Source: Glandiceps talaboti (taxonomy: Eukaryota; Hemichordata; Enteropneusta; Spengelidae). From it: a stretch of DNA of 64,000 bases. Positions 1 through 14,900 of the stretch are shown piece by piece (within the stretch, counting starts at the first letter, position 1; every line of letters begins with the position of its first letter). A model generated the notes under the pieces. That model was not told the origin of the DNA. It was given only the letters and a program-made list of their open reading frames with translations, and did not search any database. The stretch lies in the NCBI RefSeq assembly GCF_964340395.1, contig NC_135567.1:16645306-16709305 (forward strand), in the 5' to 3' direction. The translations under genes were made by a program, and so were the position numbers.

Positions 1-399
1 GTACTTCGAAAGTAATGTGATGTCCGGCGTATTTCAACTGCTACTAACTTGTAATACTTGCCATCGAACCAATGTCATCACGAATATACGTGCAAGCTGA
101 ATAATCGACTTTACATCACTTTTAGGCGCTAACATGATGCAGAATTCTAAAATGCGTACTGAGAGAGCGATTACAGAGAATTTTGCACAAAACTAGTGTA
201 CGCAATTAACTTCTAATTAAAAGGGCTTTGAATTTAAAGTTTGCGATTTTCTTATTTAATTATTTGTTACTACGTTAACTTGAAAAAAATATGGTGAATG
301 TGTGATGAGTGAACGTCATCTCCGACAAACACAATTTATTTCGAAAATGATTATGACAAATCAAATTGATATCCACAGGCCACTTTATGTCACACATTC

Positions 400-650
400 A
401 TCAGATGGCACTGATTCAATATTGATACCCTGGGGTGGGGTGGAGGGGGTTACTCCCTTAGAAATGCATAAAATAATTATGTAATTCTCGCAAAACAGAG
501 TTGTTATTTCTTCCGCTACACCAGTAGAGTGGGACGACGCGTTAAGAACGGTGCTGTAAAACAAACCGCTGTTTGCGACGATGACAATATGTTCACCAAA
601 ATGGGTAACTTTCTCACGAAAGAATCCCTGAATGTGGGTCAACTCTTCCT
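400..650. repeat. Short recurring block, copy 1 of 3
   Basis: This block resembles two others near 55.65-55.87 kb and 56.44-56.62 kb. Read on the plus strand around 513-600 it gives a peptide with RRVKNGAVKQTAV followed by CDDDN. The block at 55.7 kb, read on the minus strand, gives VLDGVVKEAVVYDND, which is similar at the same spacing. A 109-codon open frame runs antisense through it (714 to 385), but it runs opposite to the strand on which the three copies agree, so it is probably not a gene. The family is not recognised; a mobile repeat or fragments of a multicopy gene are both possible. Confidence 0.4.
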
Positions 651-714
651 CTGAAAATTCACAAATTATCGGTCTATAACCTTGGCAACACCCCAAGTTT
701 AGAAAAATCACCAC

Positions 715-3689
715 AGCATCAGAAAAAAGGGACTTACTGGTAGACAGTACTTGAGTAATCCCTAACAGTCGGTCTTGTCTGTGCCTTATTTATACATTGG
801 TAAACGCCTTCAGCGTAGGCGGAACATCCCTGTCTAAACATTTCGAAGTACCCCTCTCCCTATTCAATTTTATGAACTAAAGGAGTCGCACGAATTGACA
901 GAGAAAACCACAATGCAATCTAAGAAATGTTACGGGTCCCTATGAATAATACGCTCAAAACAATTATTCTAACGTGAACAGTCTACTTACTGAGGGAGTG
1001 TACGGCGAAATAACCACCTGTTAAAAATGATTTGGTTCAATTGAAATATAGGCGAACTAAACGAAAGCAAGGCGTTGAATAGGTCGCACCAAGGATACAC
1101 ATTCACTGGACATTTTCAACCAGACTCCTTCAAATATAAATGTTATTCATATTGCGGGCGTCAGTGATGGAGGTATTGAAGGTATTGATAGTCAAATACA
1201 CTATTATACACAATTAATAATTACAGTATCACATTAAATACATCCTACATGCAAATGGTGACATTCTTTTACATTCATAATACAGTAATGATTGCTTATC
1301 ATGTGATCAATTTATTATAAACTCATATATTTGTTTTTATCGGTATTTTAATAATATTATAGTTGTGTACAGCTTTGGTTGTCATCTCCGGATATTATGA
1401 GTAACATTGACATTGATTCTAGGATGAGATTTACTCCAAAATAGGAAATGAGTGTAGGCAATGAAAATGAACAGTAAAAAATAACAATGAACTATAGTTA
1501 TCATTTAGTTTATTTGGTTTCGTGTGACATCACACGTACGAGCTATGCTCAGTATATAGCTTACGTTACATTATATCATCGATTAGTTTCTCAACTGGGA
1601 GAATTTTTTCCAGGATTTTGAATTACAATGTACAGAACAAAATACGAATGCTTGCCAATGCTGAACAATAAAACATTATCATATATGGGTAGCCCTGCTT
1701 GCAGTCGGTACAGGCGTTTTGCTCAACACCGCCCTGCAAAAAACAATGTAACAAGCCTATAGTGAGTGCAAAAGCTTTCGCACCAATTACAATAGAATTT
1801 CATACCCAGTTATGAAATATTAGCAATAGATCGAATATGTACTTATTTTACATCTCGTTGACGATAGTAGTCGCTAGTAAGATCTCAAAAGGTTTCGAAA
1901 TCGGAACTTTTCCAGTTTCAACTGTAATTAAAAATGCCCCCCCCCCCCCACACACACACTACAAACGTAAGGAGGGCACCTGAAATTACGATTGAACTCT
2001 TGATTTCGGGATTTTTGGTTATCTGAACTCAGATTTTTGTAGCCAAGGCGTGGTAAAATTACTAAATAGTCAGTTTTCGAATTCACTGCTGTCTCTTTGC
2101 AAGACAGAGAAGGTTAGGGACGACTTACTCTATATGCAAGCAGGACTAGCATATCGGGAGTCGTTATATAGAAAGCGAAATGTGGCACACATTCAACTGG
2201 TTTATTCAGGGGTCGTATGTAAACCACCTATACCATATTGTCATTCAAAAACTTCGACATTTGGGAGAATAACAGTCGTAATATTGATGGACAACATTTT
2301 ACTATACAAATACGCACCGGTTATTTTGCTACACAATTAAATTGACTAAAAACTTCAAACGTTGCAAGAATACATAACTTATTTTGGTTTCCGTGAGCGG
2401 TCCGAAGACAAGCATACACAGCGTATGATTTTAGCTATTTAATTCTATGAGTTCTTCTGACCATTTTAAGCGGTTAACCCGTCAGAGTGGGCTTAGTATA
2501 ATACGTTTTACAACATAATGTTTATAACAGCTCAGTATACTGAAAAGACATTTGTAACATTGTCCAAAATTTGTTCAAAATTACCCCTTCCCCCTCCTAA
2601 AAGTGTGGCGCTGATATAATAAATAAAAAACTAAAACAAACTTAGACAAAATAAGAATTTTTTTTTTTTTTACGAAAATTAAGGTAGTGAGTCTCAAATG
2701 TTCATGAAATATCCACCTCGGTCACTGCATGATGTTGTTTCTTTCCAAATCATAATACTCAAGTCAACTGACAAAACAGTTTCATTTATAGAGGTACAAC
2801 GTATACAGGGAAATTAATTGTCCTTTGAACGTTAGGGAGCTCTTGTAGGTAGAGGAATAAGTGACTGTGGTCACTGTGAGATTTCATTCTCAACTACGCC
2901 ACCAACGACAGTCCCTCATTTTTTTCCTCTTAAAATATTCCTTCAATCCAAATCTCCACTGCCAAGCCATCTATACCATGTACCACGAGGACAGCAAATA
3001 AGACGAAGCCGACGAGCGTATGTTTACAATTAATAGATAAAAAGAAAGGACGTCACCCGCAACTTTGTCAGTCAACATAACCTGTGCATCAATTTTTTGC
3101 TACATACTGACACTAATAACACGAACGTGAATAGTTGTGATATATTTGATCAATCGCTAAGCTTTCGTAAACACTTTAGCCATGAACATTACAGGATATT
3201 AATTCAAAATAACCACCATTTACAATACAAGGCGAAATGGCTAAGTGAGACCATATTTGAAACCCACATTCATGGAACATCGTACATCTAGATCTGGTAG
3301 TGACAAAACTGTATCATCAGTTTTAGGTGAACACTTTCACAGTAACAATCATAATGTCGACTTGGACTTTAAGCCTGTATCGATTATACAGTTATTAATA
3401 AATCTCTACAGTATTACCATACTCGGAGAAAGATCAGAAATACCTGGTGCATTGAACTACCTACTGCCAGACATCGATTTTTATGTAAGCAGTTTAAGTG
3501 AGGATATACAGCTACATTTGTAATGCACGGCTTGTAATCCAGGAGAATTAAAAGTGTTCAATATTGTGAATAGTATTAGTCGCAAACAAAATTTCACACA
3601 TAAACAACTAGACCATGTTGAATAAAAACGTCGGGAAAGTAGAAAGAAAATTGGATGAAGACGTCCATATAACCGAGCTTTCAGCAATA
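715..3689. other. No recognisable gene
   Basis: This is AT-rich sequence with short homopolymer tracts, including a poly-C run followed by (CA)n near 1937 and poly-T near 2660. Open frames are short (at most about 96 codons) and match no family I recognise. The 5' exons of the ankyrin-Roco gene might lie here or upstream of the window, but none could be seen. Confidence 0.5.
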
Positions 3690-4146
3690 TTGTTGCGTAG
3701 AATAGAAAGACCTGAACAGAACAGTCATGGAAAAGTTTCGATGGCTAATGTTTAATACAAAATATAATGTCTTATGTAAATGGGGAAAAAGCTATAGAAG
3801 GTAGCAGATTGTCATCTGTAGAATCAGAAAAAAGATCTCAGGCTTCCCATACACATCTCAAAAATGATGGCGCAAAGAAGATCAATAAGGAAAATCGTGT
3901 ACTTGGTACGGTAAAAAGAACATTCACTTGTAAATCGAAGGATACTATATTACCACTCTTTAAATCACTAGTTCGTCTACGTTGACTATGCTTCCCCAGT
4001 ATGGTCCCCACATGCGAGTAGGGATATCGTATTATTGGAAAAAGTGCAGTGTGGGTTCACCAGGATGATTAAGAGGTTGCTCTGTGAGGACAGATTACAG
4101 ACATTGAAACTGACAAGCTTAGAAATGAGATGGAACAAAGCTGATA
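3690..4146 (+). mobile_element. LINE relic (CR1/L2-like reverse transcriptase end)
   Basis: The conceptual translation matches the C-terminal end of the reverse transcriptase of CR1/L2-like non-LTR retrotransposons. Around 3872-3982 it reads AKKINKENRVLGTVKRTF and then ILPLFKSLVR. After a one-base frame change near 3980 it continues with YVDYASPVWSPH, LLEKVQ, RMIKRL and SLEMRW, ending at a stop at 4158. A decayed segment before 3770 recalls the WLMFN...CK part of the domain. No endonuclease or ORF1 is visible. It is an old 5'-truncated copy, independent of the larger LINE at 12.5 kb. Confidence 0.75.
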
Positions 4147-4159
4147 TGCTGGAAGTGTA

Positions 4160-5905
4160 ACCTTTCCACGGACATACTCAGACCAACAAAAATAATAATT
4201 TTGAATGGGCGGTCCCGAAATATTGACTTTACAGGATGATATAAACGTTGATGGCGCACTAATCAGTGCAGTGGAATACGACAAGATGGTGATTACTACG
4301 AACAGGACGAACTGAAACGAACGCAAAGTGAGAATGCAAGAAGAAATCTTATGAAATGTGTTACTGGTAATAAAATCTATGACAGACGACACAAATTGTT
4401 AGATGATGAAACACTAATACTGACTGAGCAACATTTTATTTCAAATATGACAATGTTCCGTGTTTGCTGATCGGCAGTGTATATATAGTTATGATGAATG
4501 TACATCTGTTAAATAAGGACGACAAAAATTAAAGGAAATGTTCCTGTAGCATCTGATGCTCTCTGGAAAGAGTAAAACAGAACTAACTTCGGAATATTAT
4601 CTCAACAATCAATGGATATAATTTATTTCATTTACAATATTGATTTGATATTAATATGTCAGATAACACTTTTTTGACACAACGACTAACGAGGCCCCAT
4701 AAATATAAGACTTGTAAGGTCGGGGTCTGTAGATAATGTACTTTAAAGTTAATACCATTGATTATGTTTTTGAGCAACCTGTGTCATTGACAGTCATGTG
4801 TCAGCTATTTGTTATACAATATATTTACGGATACAGAGATTGGATTTACTGTGGATGAATGATTCACTCATCTACATTATTTGCAATCTCAAGGAATAAC
4901 ACTCCTTTCCCTCCCCGCAGCTTGATTTATCAAAGTCAAAGTCTGAATCACATGAATCAAAGATCCATTGTCTAAGCATAGACTAAAACAGATAGGTTGT
5001 GCCTCAAATACTTACCACAGTCATAAAATAATATACATAGTGTGTGTGTGCTGAATTAAATTCAAGAAATGGCATAACGTGTTTCTGTTATTAAATGTTC
5101 ACCACCATCATGCACGAACACCCTATAGAAGTAATTCTGAATCAAACAGCTTATAACTTTAGTTTTATACATAAAACATTCTTCTAGAAATTACCAACGG
5201 CTCCTATATATTACAACGTACAGGGGAAACAGAACCCCGCATGAAAAGCAATCACTGCACTGTCCACAGTAGTAGTAGTATGCAATCCAAAACTCATCGA
5301 TAAAAACAAAGGTAAAATGGTAAGATAAGTTGGAGGCGCTCTACAACATGATTACATGAGAAACGTCGGCAAATATTTGTCAAATTCGATTTAATGGGAT
5401 AGAGCTGCGACATTCGTATTTAATAAAAATCTTGGTTTCAAGGCTAGGAGTAATTCTATTATATTATGAATCAATCTAATAAATGTTCACAATGTCTGGC
5501 ATTGAGTGTTACTAGTATGTATGAGTGTTGTCATTAGAGGCTGGCATTTAATCCCTCCTGTGTAAATTGTCATACAAACAAATATAATAGTTAAATGTTT
5601 TCTGTCAACATGTTTTTTCTTAAACAAAAACAAACAAACATTAATCAATTGTGTGCGAGACTATTCAGATCAAAAGTGTTTTAGGGTTTATTTTCCTTTA
5701 ATCTTGTAATCTTCCCACCTTAGGCTTGTTTTAGTAGAGTGTGGCTATTGAAATGATCACTGTTTCGTCATGTCATATAAGGTCATAAATATCATAAAAT
5801 AATGTAAGACTGTCTCTATGTTTGTTATCTAGTGACATACAACATATGTCAATCATCTCTTCAGTTTTATCAATTACTAATTCATACATGTATTAATTCT
5901 TTCAG
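4160..5905. other. Non-coding, no recognisable content
   Basis: AT-rich sequence between the LINE relic and the first visible ankyrin exon. It is probably intron or 5' flank of the ankyrin-Roco gene. No conserved open frame or tandem array was seen. Confidence 0.5.
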
Positions 5906-8900
5906 GATTGGACACCTTTATTAGCAGCATGCTACAATAACTACTACGATGCTGTGAAGCTGTTATTGGAATCACGGGCTGAAATAAATGCTGTTACCAA
6001 TAAGGTGAGTTTATTCTTCCAGTAATATATAACATAACATGATTTATATATCTACAGGTTGTTGTCTTACGAATATATGTAGTAGGTGTAACACAGACAT
6101 GTACAAGGATTACTTTTCATTGGAAGACAATCTTACATATCGATATTATGTCTAGGAAGAACAGTTACAACGTTGATCATATGAAAATTAATGTATTCGA
6201 ATAATATTTTACATTATTACTTGAACTTTTCGACGGCAATTCACTCCAAGTCAACAGATTGACCCTATTTCTCCGAACACATTAATTTTGTGAAAACCAA
6301 CAGTCACAAAATCGAAATTATATTATACTAGTATATTGATGGCGCAAATCGAGAGATCTGAGATGGCTAGACATCGAACTAGCACGCCTAAAATGAGCAA
6401 TAATTATAATGAACTGTTGGCACGCCTCTAAATTTTGATGTTCACTGTTCGTTTACGAACGTTGTAGTCCGCAGTGATAGTAAACTCAATAGTAAACGCA
6501 ACGAGACAATATTTTATGGGAAATTATAATGGAAATTTCGAAAGCAGCCGAGTTATCGCGTATTTGTACAAATCATCGCCTACTAAGGTCAAGACATGTA
6601 CGAGATCGGTTAGATACTTGTACTAAGTTCTAGCCTCGGCTGGCAACTGGAGTGGAAACAAGCAAGTGTGTCCTGTCATAAAACATGAAGCAAGTGTATG
6701 AGCTGACACTGACCGACTTGTCATTAATCTAAATAGAGATTTGTCTGGGATCCAGTCATCAATCATCAATCCGAGAGGGAAACCCGCAAACCCGAAAATC
6801 TACTTAAATAACTTCCAGTAAATACATTGTAAATATCAACCTGCCACCATGTCTATCTTCTCAAGCTTACTCTACCCAGTCGCGAAGCCGGCCGTCACGA
6901 AGCATACGGTATTCATAAACCACTTAAAGTTCATACATTGAGTCAAACAGGCTGTTTATTTATAATTGTGTACTTTTAATAAGCCGATCAATGTACATAT
7001 TATACCTAGAAACGAGTAGCAGATGAAATAAATCCAGTGACGATGCTCATGGCCGAAGTGTTCGTCAGATCAGCTGGTTTCAAAGTTTATTGTTATGCAA
7101 ATTATTCAGGGGGAGGGGAGGGGTGTAGCACAAATGAATCAAGAGAACGTTAGTTCTTATCTTGTTTACGATGTTTTCAATATACTGGTATAATATAATA
7201 GCGATACACCACCCCCTAGGGATGGTATACCAAGAGGTTTTGACCAGTGAACGAAATATATGCACAAGCGATAGCGAGAGCATATATTTGGTCAAAACAT
7301 CTTGGTATACCATCCCCAGGGGTGATTTATTCCTTAACTCATCAATCGGTTAAAATACTGGATGACCAAACAAGGTATCATCTTACATAAAGGGATTTTC
7401 ATAAGCATTGGTAAGAATCGTTACTTCATACAGAGTCAACACGTGCATCAAGCCAACTAAAACTCTGTTGCAATTACTGGTGTCCTATAAGACAAGGCTG
7501 ACATGATAAGTATGAGCGAAGTTGTCTATCACATTCCTTTCAAAGGCTAGCCTAACACGGCACCATGTAAATAATTTCATATTAGGGTGACTGGAAGAGT
7601 ACTACCAACAAGAATCTCATAGGTAACCAGGTGCCTTCAAAGCATAAATCTCCGGGCATATAGACATAGTACGGACCGGAAACTTTGTCAACATTGAAGT
7701 GGAGGAAGCCATGTACAACCGAGTATAACAACCATCACTATGCCAAGACAGAGGGCGATATACACTTCTGCGATGACTCCTTATTAAACTCGTCAGGTGT
7801 CTTTAAGCTCACGTGTTCTGAATACTTGGTCAATCTCTTGACAAAGACTGAAGTAGATGTAAACAATGTCAGAAAATAGTTTTAAAGTTTAAGTATGAAC
7901 CAAAGGTTAAAGGAAGCTTTGATTCGACATACATATCTATGAAATCAAAATGTAGTAATACACTCGTACAGTTATCTATTCATTCCAGTGATATACAATT
8001 GAAAGAATCATGACAGAGTTACATTCCTGTCAGTCCTATGTAACTATAATGTAGTGATGCATAAACACAGCTGTATCTTCACATCACTTAAAATATAACG
8101 ACGTATTTCTACATATCGCACATTGTAAATACTAGCCAGGGTAAATTGACTACTATATATTGAAATACATACTTTGACTTTAATTTTCATTGCTAAGAGT
8201 CAAATATCATCAATTGCATAAGAGTGTCCCTATTTGTTTATATTTCTCGTTACTTTTTCTCATCAATTTTGGACGATTTAAACAAAATAATTTTTTAAAA
8301 ATTTCTTAATGTTTCTCCCATCCCCTTTCCTCACTATATATTTCCTTTTTATTGGATTCCTGATAGCAGGACCCTTTCCAGCTTCTCTACACAATTGGAA
8401 CATTCTCAGCCCCCTCCCCCCCCCCCCCCCTCACTTGAATAACTTCCAGCAGTAAAGAAATAATATGTTCGGGGAACAGTTGTTGTCGTCGCCACCATGA
8501 ATTTAGAAGATATAGACAGTCCAGACACTTGCTTATTATTACTATAGAGGGGGCTGTTTCTGCATTTCTAAGGATCCACAAAGTATAAATACACAATTAT
8601 TTTTAATTCATACAGCAATTTTATCATGACTTACTGCTTGTAAAATCAATGTGAAACAACATTGCCAAGTCCTTATTTGTAACTCAATAAATTCCGAAAG
8701 CATAACAAATATGTAAAGTGTTTGTTAGTGTACATATAACGCATGTTCATACATTTCTGTAGCCTTTGCCGTGTATTAAGTTACGAACACAAACTTTGCC
8801 AATGTTCCATTAGTCCACGTTCATTGTTGATTTATTTTTTCAAGTAGGAAGCCATGATAACATTGTTTGATAAATTAAAAATCCCCATCCGTGTGGTCAC

Positions 8901-11900
8901 TTTAAGTTGATTATTTTATTTTACAGTTATATAATAGTTACTGTTATTATGGGCAACTGTCCTAAATTGTACGTTTCAGACATTCTGGCGAAATAAAGAT
9001 AATTATAGAATACAAAGAGGTACAGAAAAACAATAGATAGATGGAATGAATGCGATAGTAATTAATGAAATACATTTTAATGTCAATGATTTGTATATAA
9101 AATATGATAAGTTGGCTATTACTGAGTTCTTATTACCTGACGTGAGAAGACAAGATCTTTCTAAAATACATTGTCTATACATTCACTCTGGTGTATATTT
9201 GCCCTAACGTTGTGGTACTGGGCACCTAAGGACAAACTTAATGATATGAAATTAAACCCATCGTCAATATCTGTTGTCATACAAATTTTGCAAACGTTGA
9301 CACGGTCTTCACAATCGATGCCTAGTGACCGGCTCAACTGCCGGTGCAAGGCTTGATCTCCTCAAAAAGACTAATGACCATCGAAATATTCCATTCATAC
9401 TTAAAGTCAAGTATAGTCTTCACGTTTAAGCGTAAACTTGAAATTTCGATACAGTGTTTATCATTAGAGCCCGTTTCTAATCACCATTTAATGCTTAAAC
9501 ATATCATTTGATACGTCGTCATAAATCACTAGCCTCTTAGCTAGCGATTAACAGATCACGGAGGGAGGAGTTTAATTGCTTATTACGTATTTAGAAAGCA
9601 GCATTTCAGACTAGGAGTAAGAGCCAATCAGTGAGCTTGATATTTACCATGATTAGTGGTAAAATATTCTCTTTTATTCAAGAATGCGAAATGTGATTTA
9701 ATTACAGGCACTATTTTACAAAGAGAGTTGACTTAAATTCTGATTATGCATCATTTTTGCCAAAATTCGAGCAACACAAACGGTTCTTGAAATTCGAGCG
9801 CTGTTTTCCTCATCTGACTGTAAGTTTCGCTACATCCATACACGAAACTGGTTACGTTATCATTTATAATTCAATGCAGTGTGTACCGTTAGTTTGTAAG
9901 CAAACATTTGATATTCTGTACAATTAAAGGTTTCAAGTTCACATAACAAAATAATTTTTTTTTTCAGAAACTGTTCTAATTAAAGTTTTGAGCAATAATG
10001 AATATTTTGTTGATTTTGTATGGACTGAATCAGCACGCAGCTTGCTTGGAAATAGAGTTCTACTCATTGAAGGGTTCCAAACACGAAGTAGCAGTCCCTA
10101 TTCATTTCAACACTAAATTTGACAATTCCATTGAAACCCTGTTAGTAATTGCTGTACTGGGTTCATTGTATTTGGGTTATTCGGGCGCTTTTTAGGCTGT
10201 GGTCAGAATTTACGACAGGGGAGTGATTGGGGTTTCGATTGGAGGGACTTGAAAATACCTTTTCCCTACTTAAGAAGAAATGTTACTGAAACCAAACCAA
10301 ACCAGTCAAACCTATGTAAACTATCAGAATAATTTATTTATCGTAGTCATGTGACCTCAAAAACTAGCTTGATATTTCAAGCCCGGTTTGTAAAATTCTA
10401 CTTGTCTAGTACTGTAACTGAACAGTAGACATAGAAATGAACGAGATATTGTGATTATTACATACAAGCTGGATTTGAGCATAGAAAGAGAGAAAACGAT
10501 AAGGTGAAATGTAATGAGTTGAACTATATGATAGTTTTGTAGATGGTGGAATCAAAACATCGTTTTATTTCTTGTCTAAACGATGTATGCACACACGGAA
10601 AAAAGCATATTTTTTTATGATTCTATGTATTGAGATTGGAAGCTATGAGTACAGAACAAACAGGCGAAGAAAACATTTGTATTTATTACAAATAATGTAG
10701 ATTATACCCGTTTAGCTATTTACATATATGTGATAAACACTTACAAAAACGCAAGTGATGTTTTAACTATGTACGTGTCATGAAGGCATATACAAATCTA
10801 TACTAATTAATTGTTTAATTTGTATGAAAGCTAATTGAAAGTAGGTGGTCGGATATTTCATCCATAATGATATTGGTGACATTCTGACGAGTTGACACTT
10901 CTTGTTTTGCAATTAAAAGACAAACTCCAATAAATTCATGGATACAGGAATGTATTCAGATGCATTTAGTTTTATTTTACACAACGTTAGATACGGAAGG
11001 TCTTGATTTTCCAAACATCTCGTAACATGTTAATTTATCATTAATAGTCCGTTAAATGTGTATTTATTGCTAAGATGTTTATATTTAGATTATTTGTTAC
11101 AACTATATATTTATTATTTTACTCATAGGTGTACTATCCTAGAGTATAATGCAAATATTTGAATAGAGGGCGACCATCGTTATCACTCCTTAAGTTACTA
11201 TTAATAAATGATTGGTAGTAATTTACATACCTTATGAGAATGTTATGTAGTTATGTAATGTACAGTAACTGTATACTTTGTATTTATGTATTTAGTTATA
11301 ATGTATTTAACTATCCATTCATTTACTAATCATGTGTTCTTTGCTATGATTCATTTACAGTATGGTGATGTGTTTAGAAATGCTGTTATAGGACGTCAAT
11401 CATTACCACTTGTTAAATTACTTATTGACCATCACGGTGACATCAACACGAAATTTGAGGTAATAATAAAGCACAAGTACACATTTTGATAACTTTTGAC
11501 TCAACTGAAGTAAAAACATATACTAGTTACATCAATTCAAGTACGTTTTCGTTTGAAAATCACAAATGCCTTATTGTCAATACACTGAAATATTATTTAT
11601 CAATAGTTAACAAATATGTGTATATTTAATCAAAGGTATAATAATCTACCACATAAACAGTCTTCTCCCTGGTTTGTTATTTCAATTTTCATATTCAACG
11701 TAAATAAATTACACAGTTTGAAATACTGATATATTAACTGAAGTTCAAAATGGAATCAATCTAGAGACAATTATGTCAATTATTTAGGATGATTTTTATT
11801 ATAGAATTCAATTGATGTTTTGCCCTACCTATTACGAGCAATCGGTACATAATACAAATATGGCGAATACAATATATTTTAGCTCATTAATTGATCACAT

Positions 11901-14900
11901 ATGATATTGCATATGTCTTATATAAGGAGAGTAGATGGTACTGTCTGTGTTCTCTAACACAGATTTGTTATCATTTTTAAATGGCCAAACACAATGGTTA
12001 TCATCAATCTACCTTTCTGAGATTTGTTTGCTATTTTAAAAGACTGCCTCAGAAATTATCGTAAGCTCGGAAAGGAAAACAAATATTCGTATTGATCAAG
12101 ATCTAGATGAAAATCCATAAGTGCGATATTGGGATTGGCAAGGGGCTAATTAATTATGTCCTTGATACAGTACAGTACAGTACAGTACAGTACAGTACAG
12201 TACAGTACAGTACAGTACAAAACAGTACAGTGCAGTACAGTACAGTACAGTACAGTACAGTACAGTACAGTACAAAACTACAGTACGGTACAGTACAGTA
12301 CAGTACACAACAGTACAGCACAGCACAGTACAGTACAGTACAGTATGGTGTAGTAGAGTACAGTACAGTAGAGTACAGTAGAGTACAGTACAATACAGTA
12401 CAATACTGTAACGTAGAGCACAGTACAGCACACCACAACAGCTATTGATTTATCTCAACAAAAAACGTACAGTGGAACAGTGCCATCACGAGCTATGCTG
12501 TTGACAATCCAATTTTACGGGAGTGTGGATTTGCTTGAAAATGTATTCCGTTATTGAATGAGATAATAACACATCATAAGTTTATTAATCACAAACTTGA
12601 CGTTGTCCCTTTTTATAAATACCTCGGAATCATTATGTCGAGTAGCGGCAAATGGTATTTAGCTCAGAAAACCCTTGCAGCTCAAGCCAGCAAAGCTATG
12701 TTTACTGTTAAAAACCAACTCGCTAAACTTGGAGACATACCAGTCAAAGCCGCGCTTAAAGTTTTTGATGGAAAAATATCACCGATACTCAACTATGCAG
12801 CAGAGATTTGGGGTTTTCATAAAGCAACTGACATTGAACGTGTCCATAGTAAATTTCTACGTTACATATTGGGTTTAAATCGACATACGCCAAACTGTGC
12901 TTCCCTTGCTGAAACCGGTCGTTTACAATTAATTGTTACCAGACAAATCAAAATAATCAAATATTGGTTTAAGTTGTTAAATTTGAAACCAGACCGCATC
13001 CTGTCTCTATGCTATAAGTATCAGTACAGAACGGCTGAAAATGATGTAAATTGTTGGGCCCTTGACGTCAAACACTTGTTATGTAGTTTTGGTTTTAGTG
13101 AAGTATGGCAGACACAGGGTGTTGGAAATGAAACTAGTTTTATCAATATATTCAAGGACAGGTGCAAGGATATCAATAGTCAACTAATACACAGTGAAAT
13201 GTTAGAAACCTCTAAACTAGACATGTATTGTAATTTCAAATCTCTATTGACCTATGAGATTTACCTAGACGTAGTAGATAAAAAAGTGTTCCGCTATGCA
13301 CTCTGTCGCCTTCGTACGTCATCTCATCAGCTACAAATTGAAAACTGTAGATGGGAAAGAACAAAACCCCCTAGAAGGAACCGGGTGTGTCCTTTCTGTC
13401 AAAATAGAACAATTGAAGATGAATATCACTTTTGTCTGGTCTGTCCTACATATGATGACGTAAGAAAGAAGTACATTCCAGATTATTTCTTCGACCCACC
13501 TGTTCTATATAAGTTCTTTATATTATTATCAACAAAACACGAACATTTAATTAGACAATTCTCACGTTATGTTCACTTTGCTTTTCAGAAAAGAGCTGAA
13601 ATGATTGAAATGATTGGAAAAATCTAGATGATGGTAAACCACTGTACAACTTTTGGTTTATAAAGTTTTGTATATAAAGGCCGGTGGCCTAATATGATAC
13701 GAATAAAATATTCATTCATAAGTTTATTAAAGATCCATTTTCGTAAAAAAATACTGTGACATTTAATTCAGACACATAGTAAAGTGATTATTATCATCTA
13801 AACATGCATCCTAAAATTACACATAAGCAAAATAGTTGAGGATTACAACTGATGAAAAAGACATTACAAACATGGATAACACATATATAAGATACTACTT
13901 TATCTCATTGTGAATTGCAAATCAAAAGTTTGAATCTATCTTGCTTCATTTGACAGTGATGTTTATTTGTATTTACAGTGAGAAAAAAAACGTACTGTTT
14001 TATTTGCGACCAATCCGTTTCTGTATTTGTTTAAATGTGATTTACAACAAACTTAGACTCTGAGATACGTCTTTCTCTCCGCCCTCATCGGCATGCACTA
14101 TCTGACTTGAAAGAGGGTGACCGATGGGGGAGACGTCATTGAAACTAGCTGTATCTCAAAGCTTTCTAGAAGCTGTGCACTTTGTTATAGTTGATGTATG
14201 TAGTAAATGATATTGAATTTGAAATATGCATTCTTAAGGTTTAGTCAAGTTCCTAAAAAAACATTAATGCAAATGGCAATAACACTCAAAGCTACATTTT
14301 CAAACTGTATATGTCACATGAACGTTCTTATCATCAATGTATGTACAGAGTTATGCTGAGTTTGCAGCTTGCACTCTTAAAATATAGAATAATTACTGAA
14401 AATCATCAGTTATGCAAATGGTTCATGCACAATAATTTAACAATGCTTCTTTCTGTACGTTTTGCAGGGGAGCACTTTTCTGGAAGATGTATTGAAGAAC
14501 TATAAGAAAAAGGTATGAAAAATATTAGGAAAATATATTAATATCAGGATCATGAAGGTGCAATATGTGTTTACGTAGTAAGTAGAAATAAGACGAATGT
14601 TTAAATATGTGTTATTTGTTCTTGACATGCACGTGTTGATGGACTGTAGTTCTTGCTATACAAAACCTTATATATCACCAATTCAACAGACGTGGGTTTG
14701 TATGTATCAATTAACATTCTGTCTGACCAGAAATTCGGACCCATTCACAGAACTTATACACTCATCTCTACATACATATCAGTGTATACATTATTTTTTC
14801 AGTCTTGTCAGATCGTCGTCGTCCATGCAATGCGATGAGTGTGTGTCAATATCTAAACTGATTGGTTGGTTGACACACTTAGGTCATATTTCTTGGTTGC

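Noticed and set aside
385-714. 109-codon minus-strand open frame
   Set aside because: It lies antisense to the strand on which the three recurring blocks agree, and shows no family signature.
7685-7879. 64-codon frame ending LLTKTEVDVNNVRK, resembling the end of an ankyrin repeat
   Set aside because: The rest lacks the ankyrin consensus and no clean splice borders were found; resemblance is limited to a few residues.
12107-12448. Four overlapping open frames of 65-113 codons
   Set aside because: Artefacts of the (TACAG)n tract, which is open in several frames on both strands.
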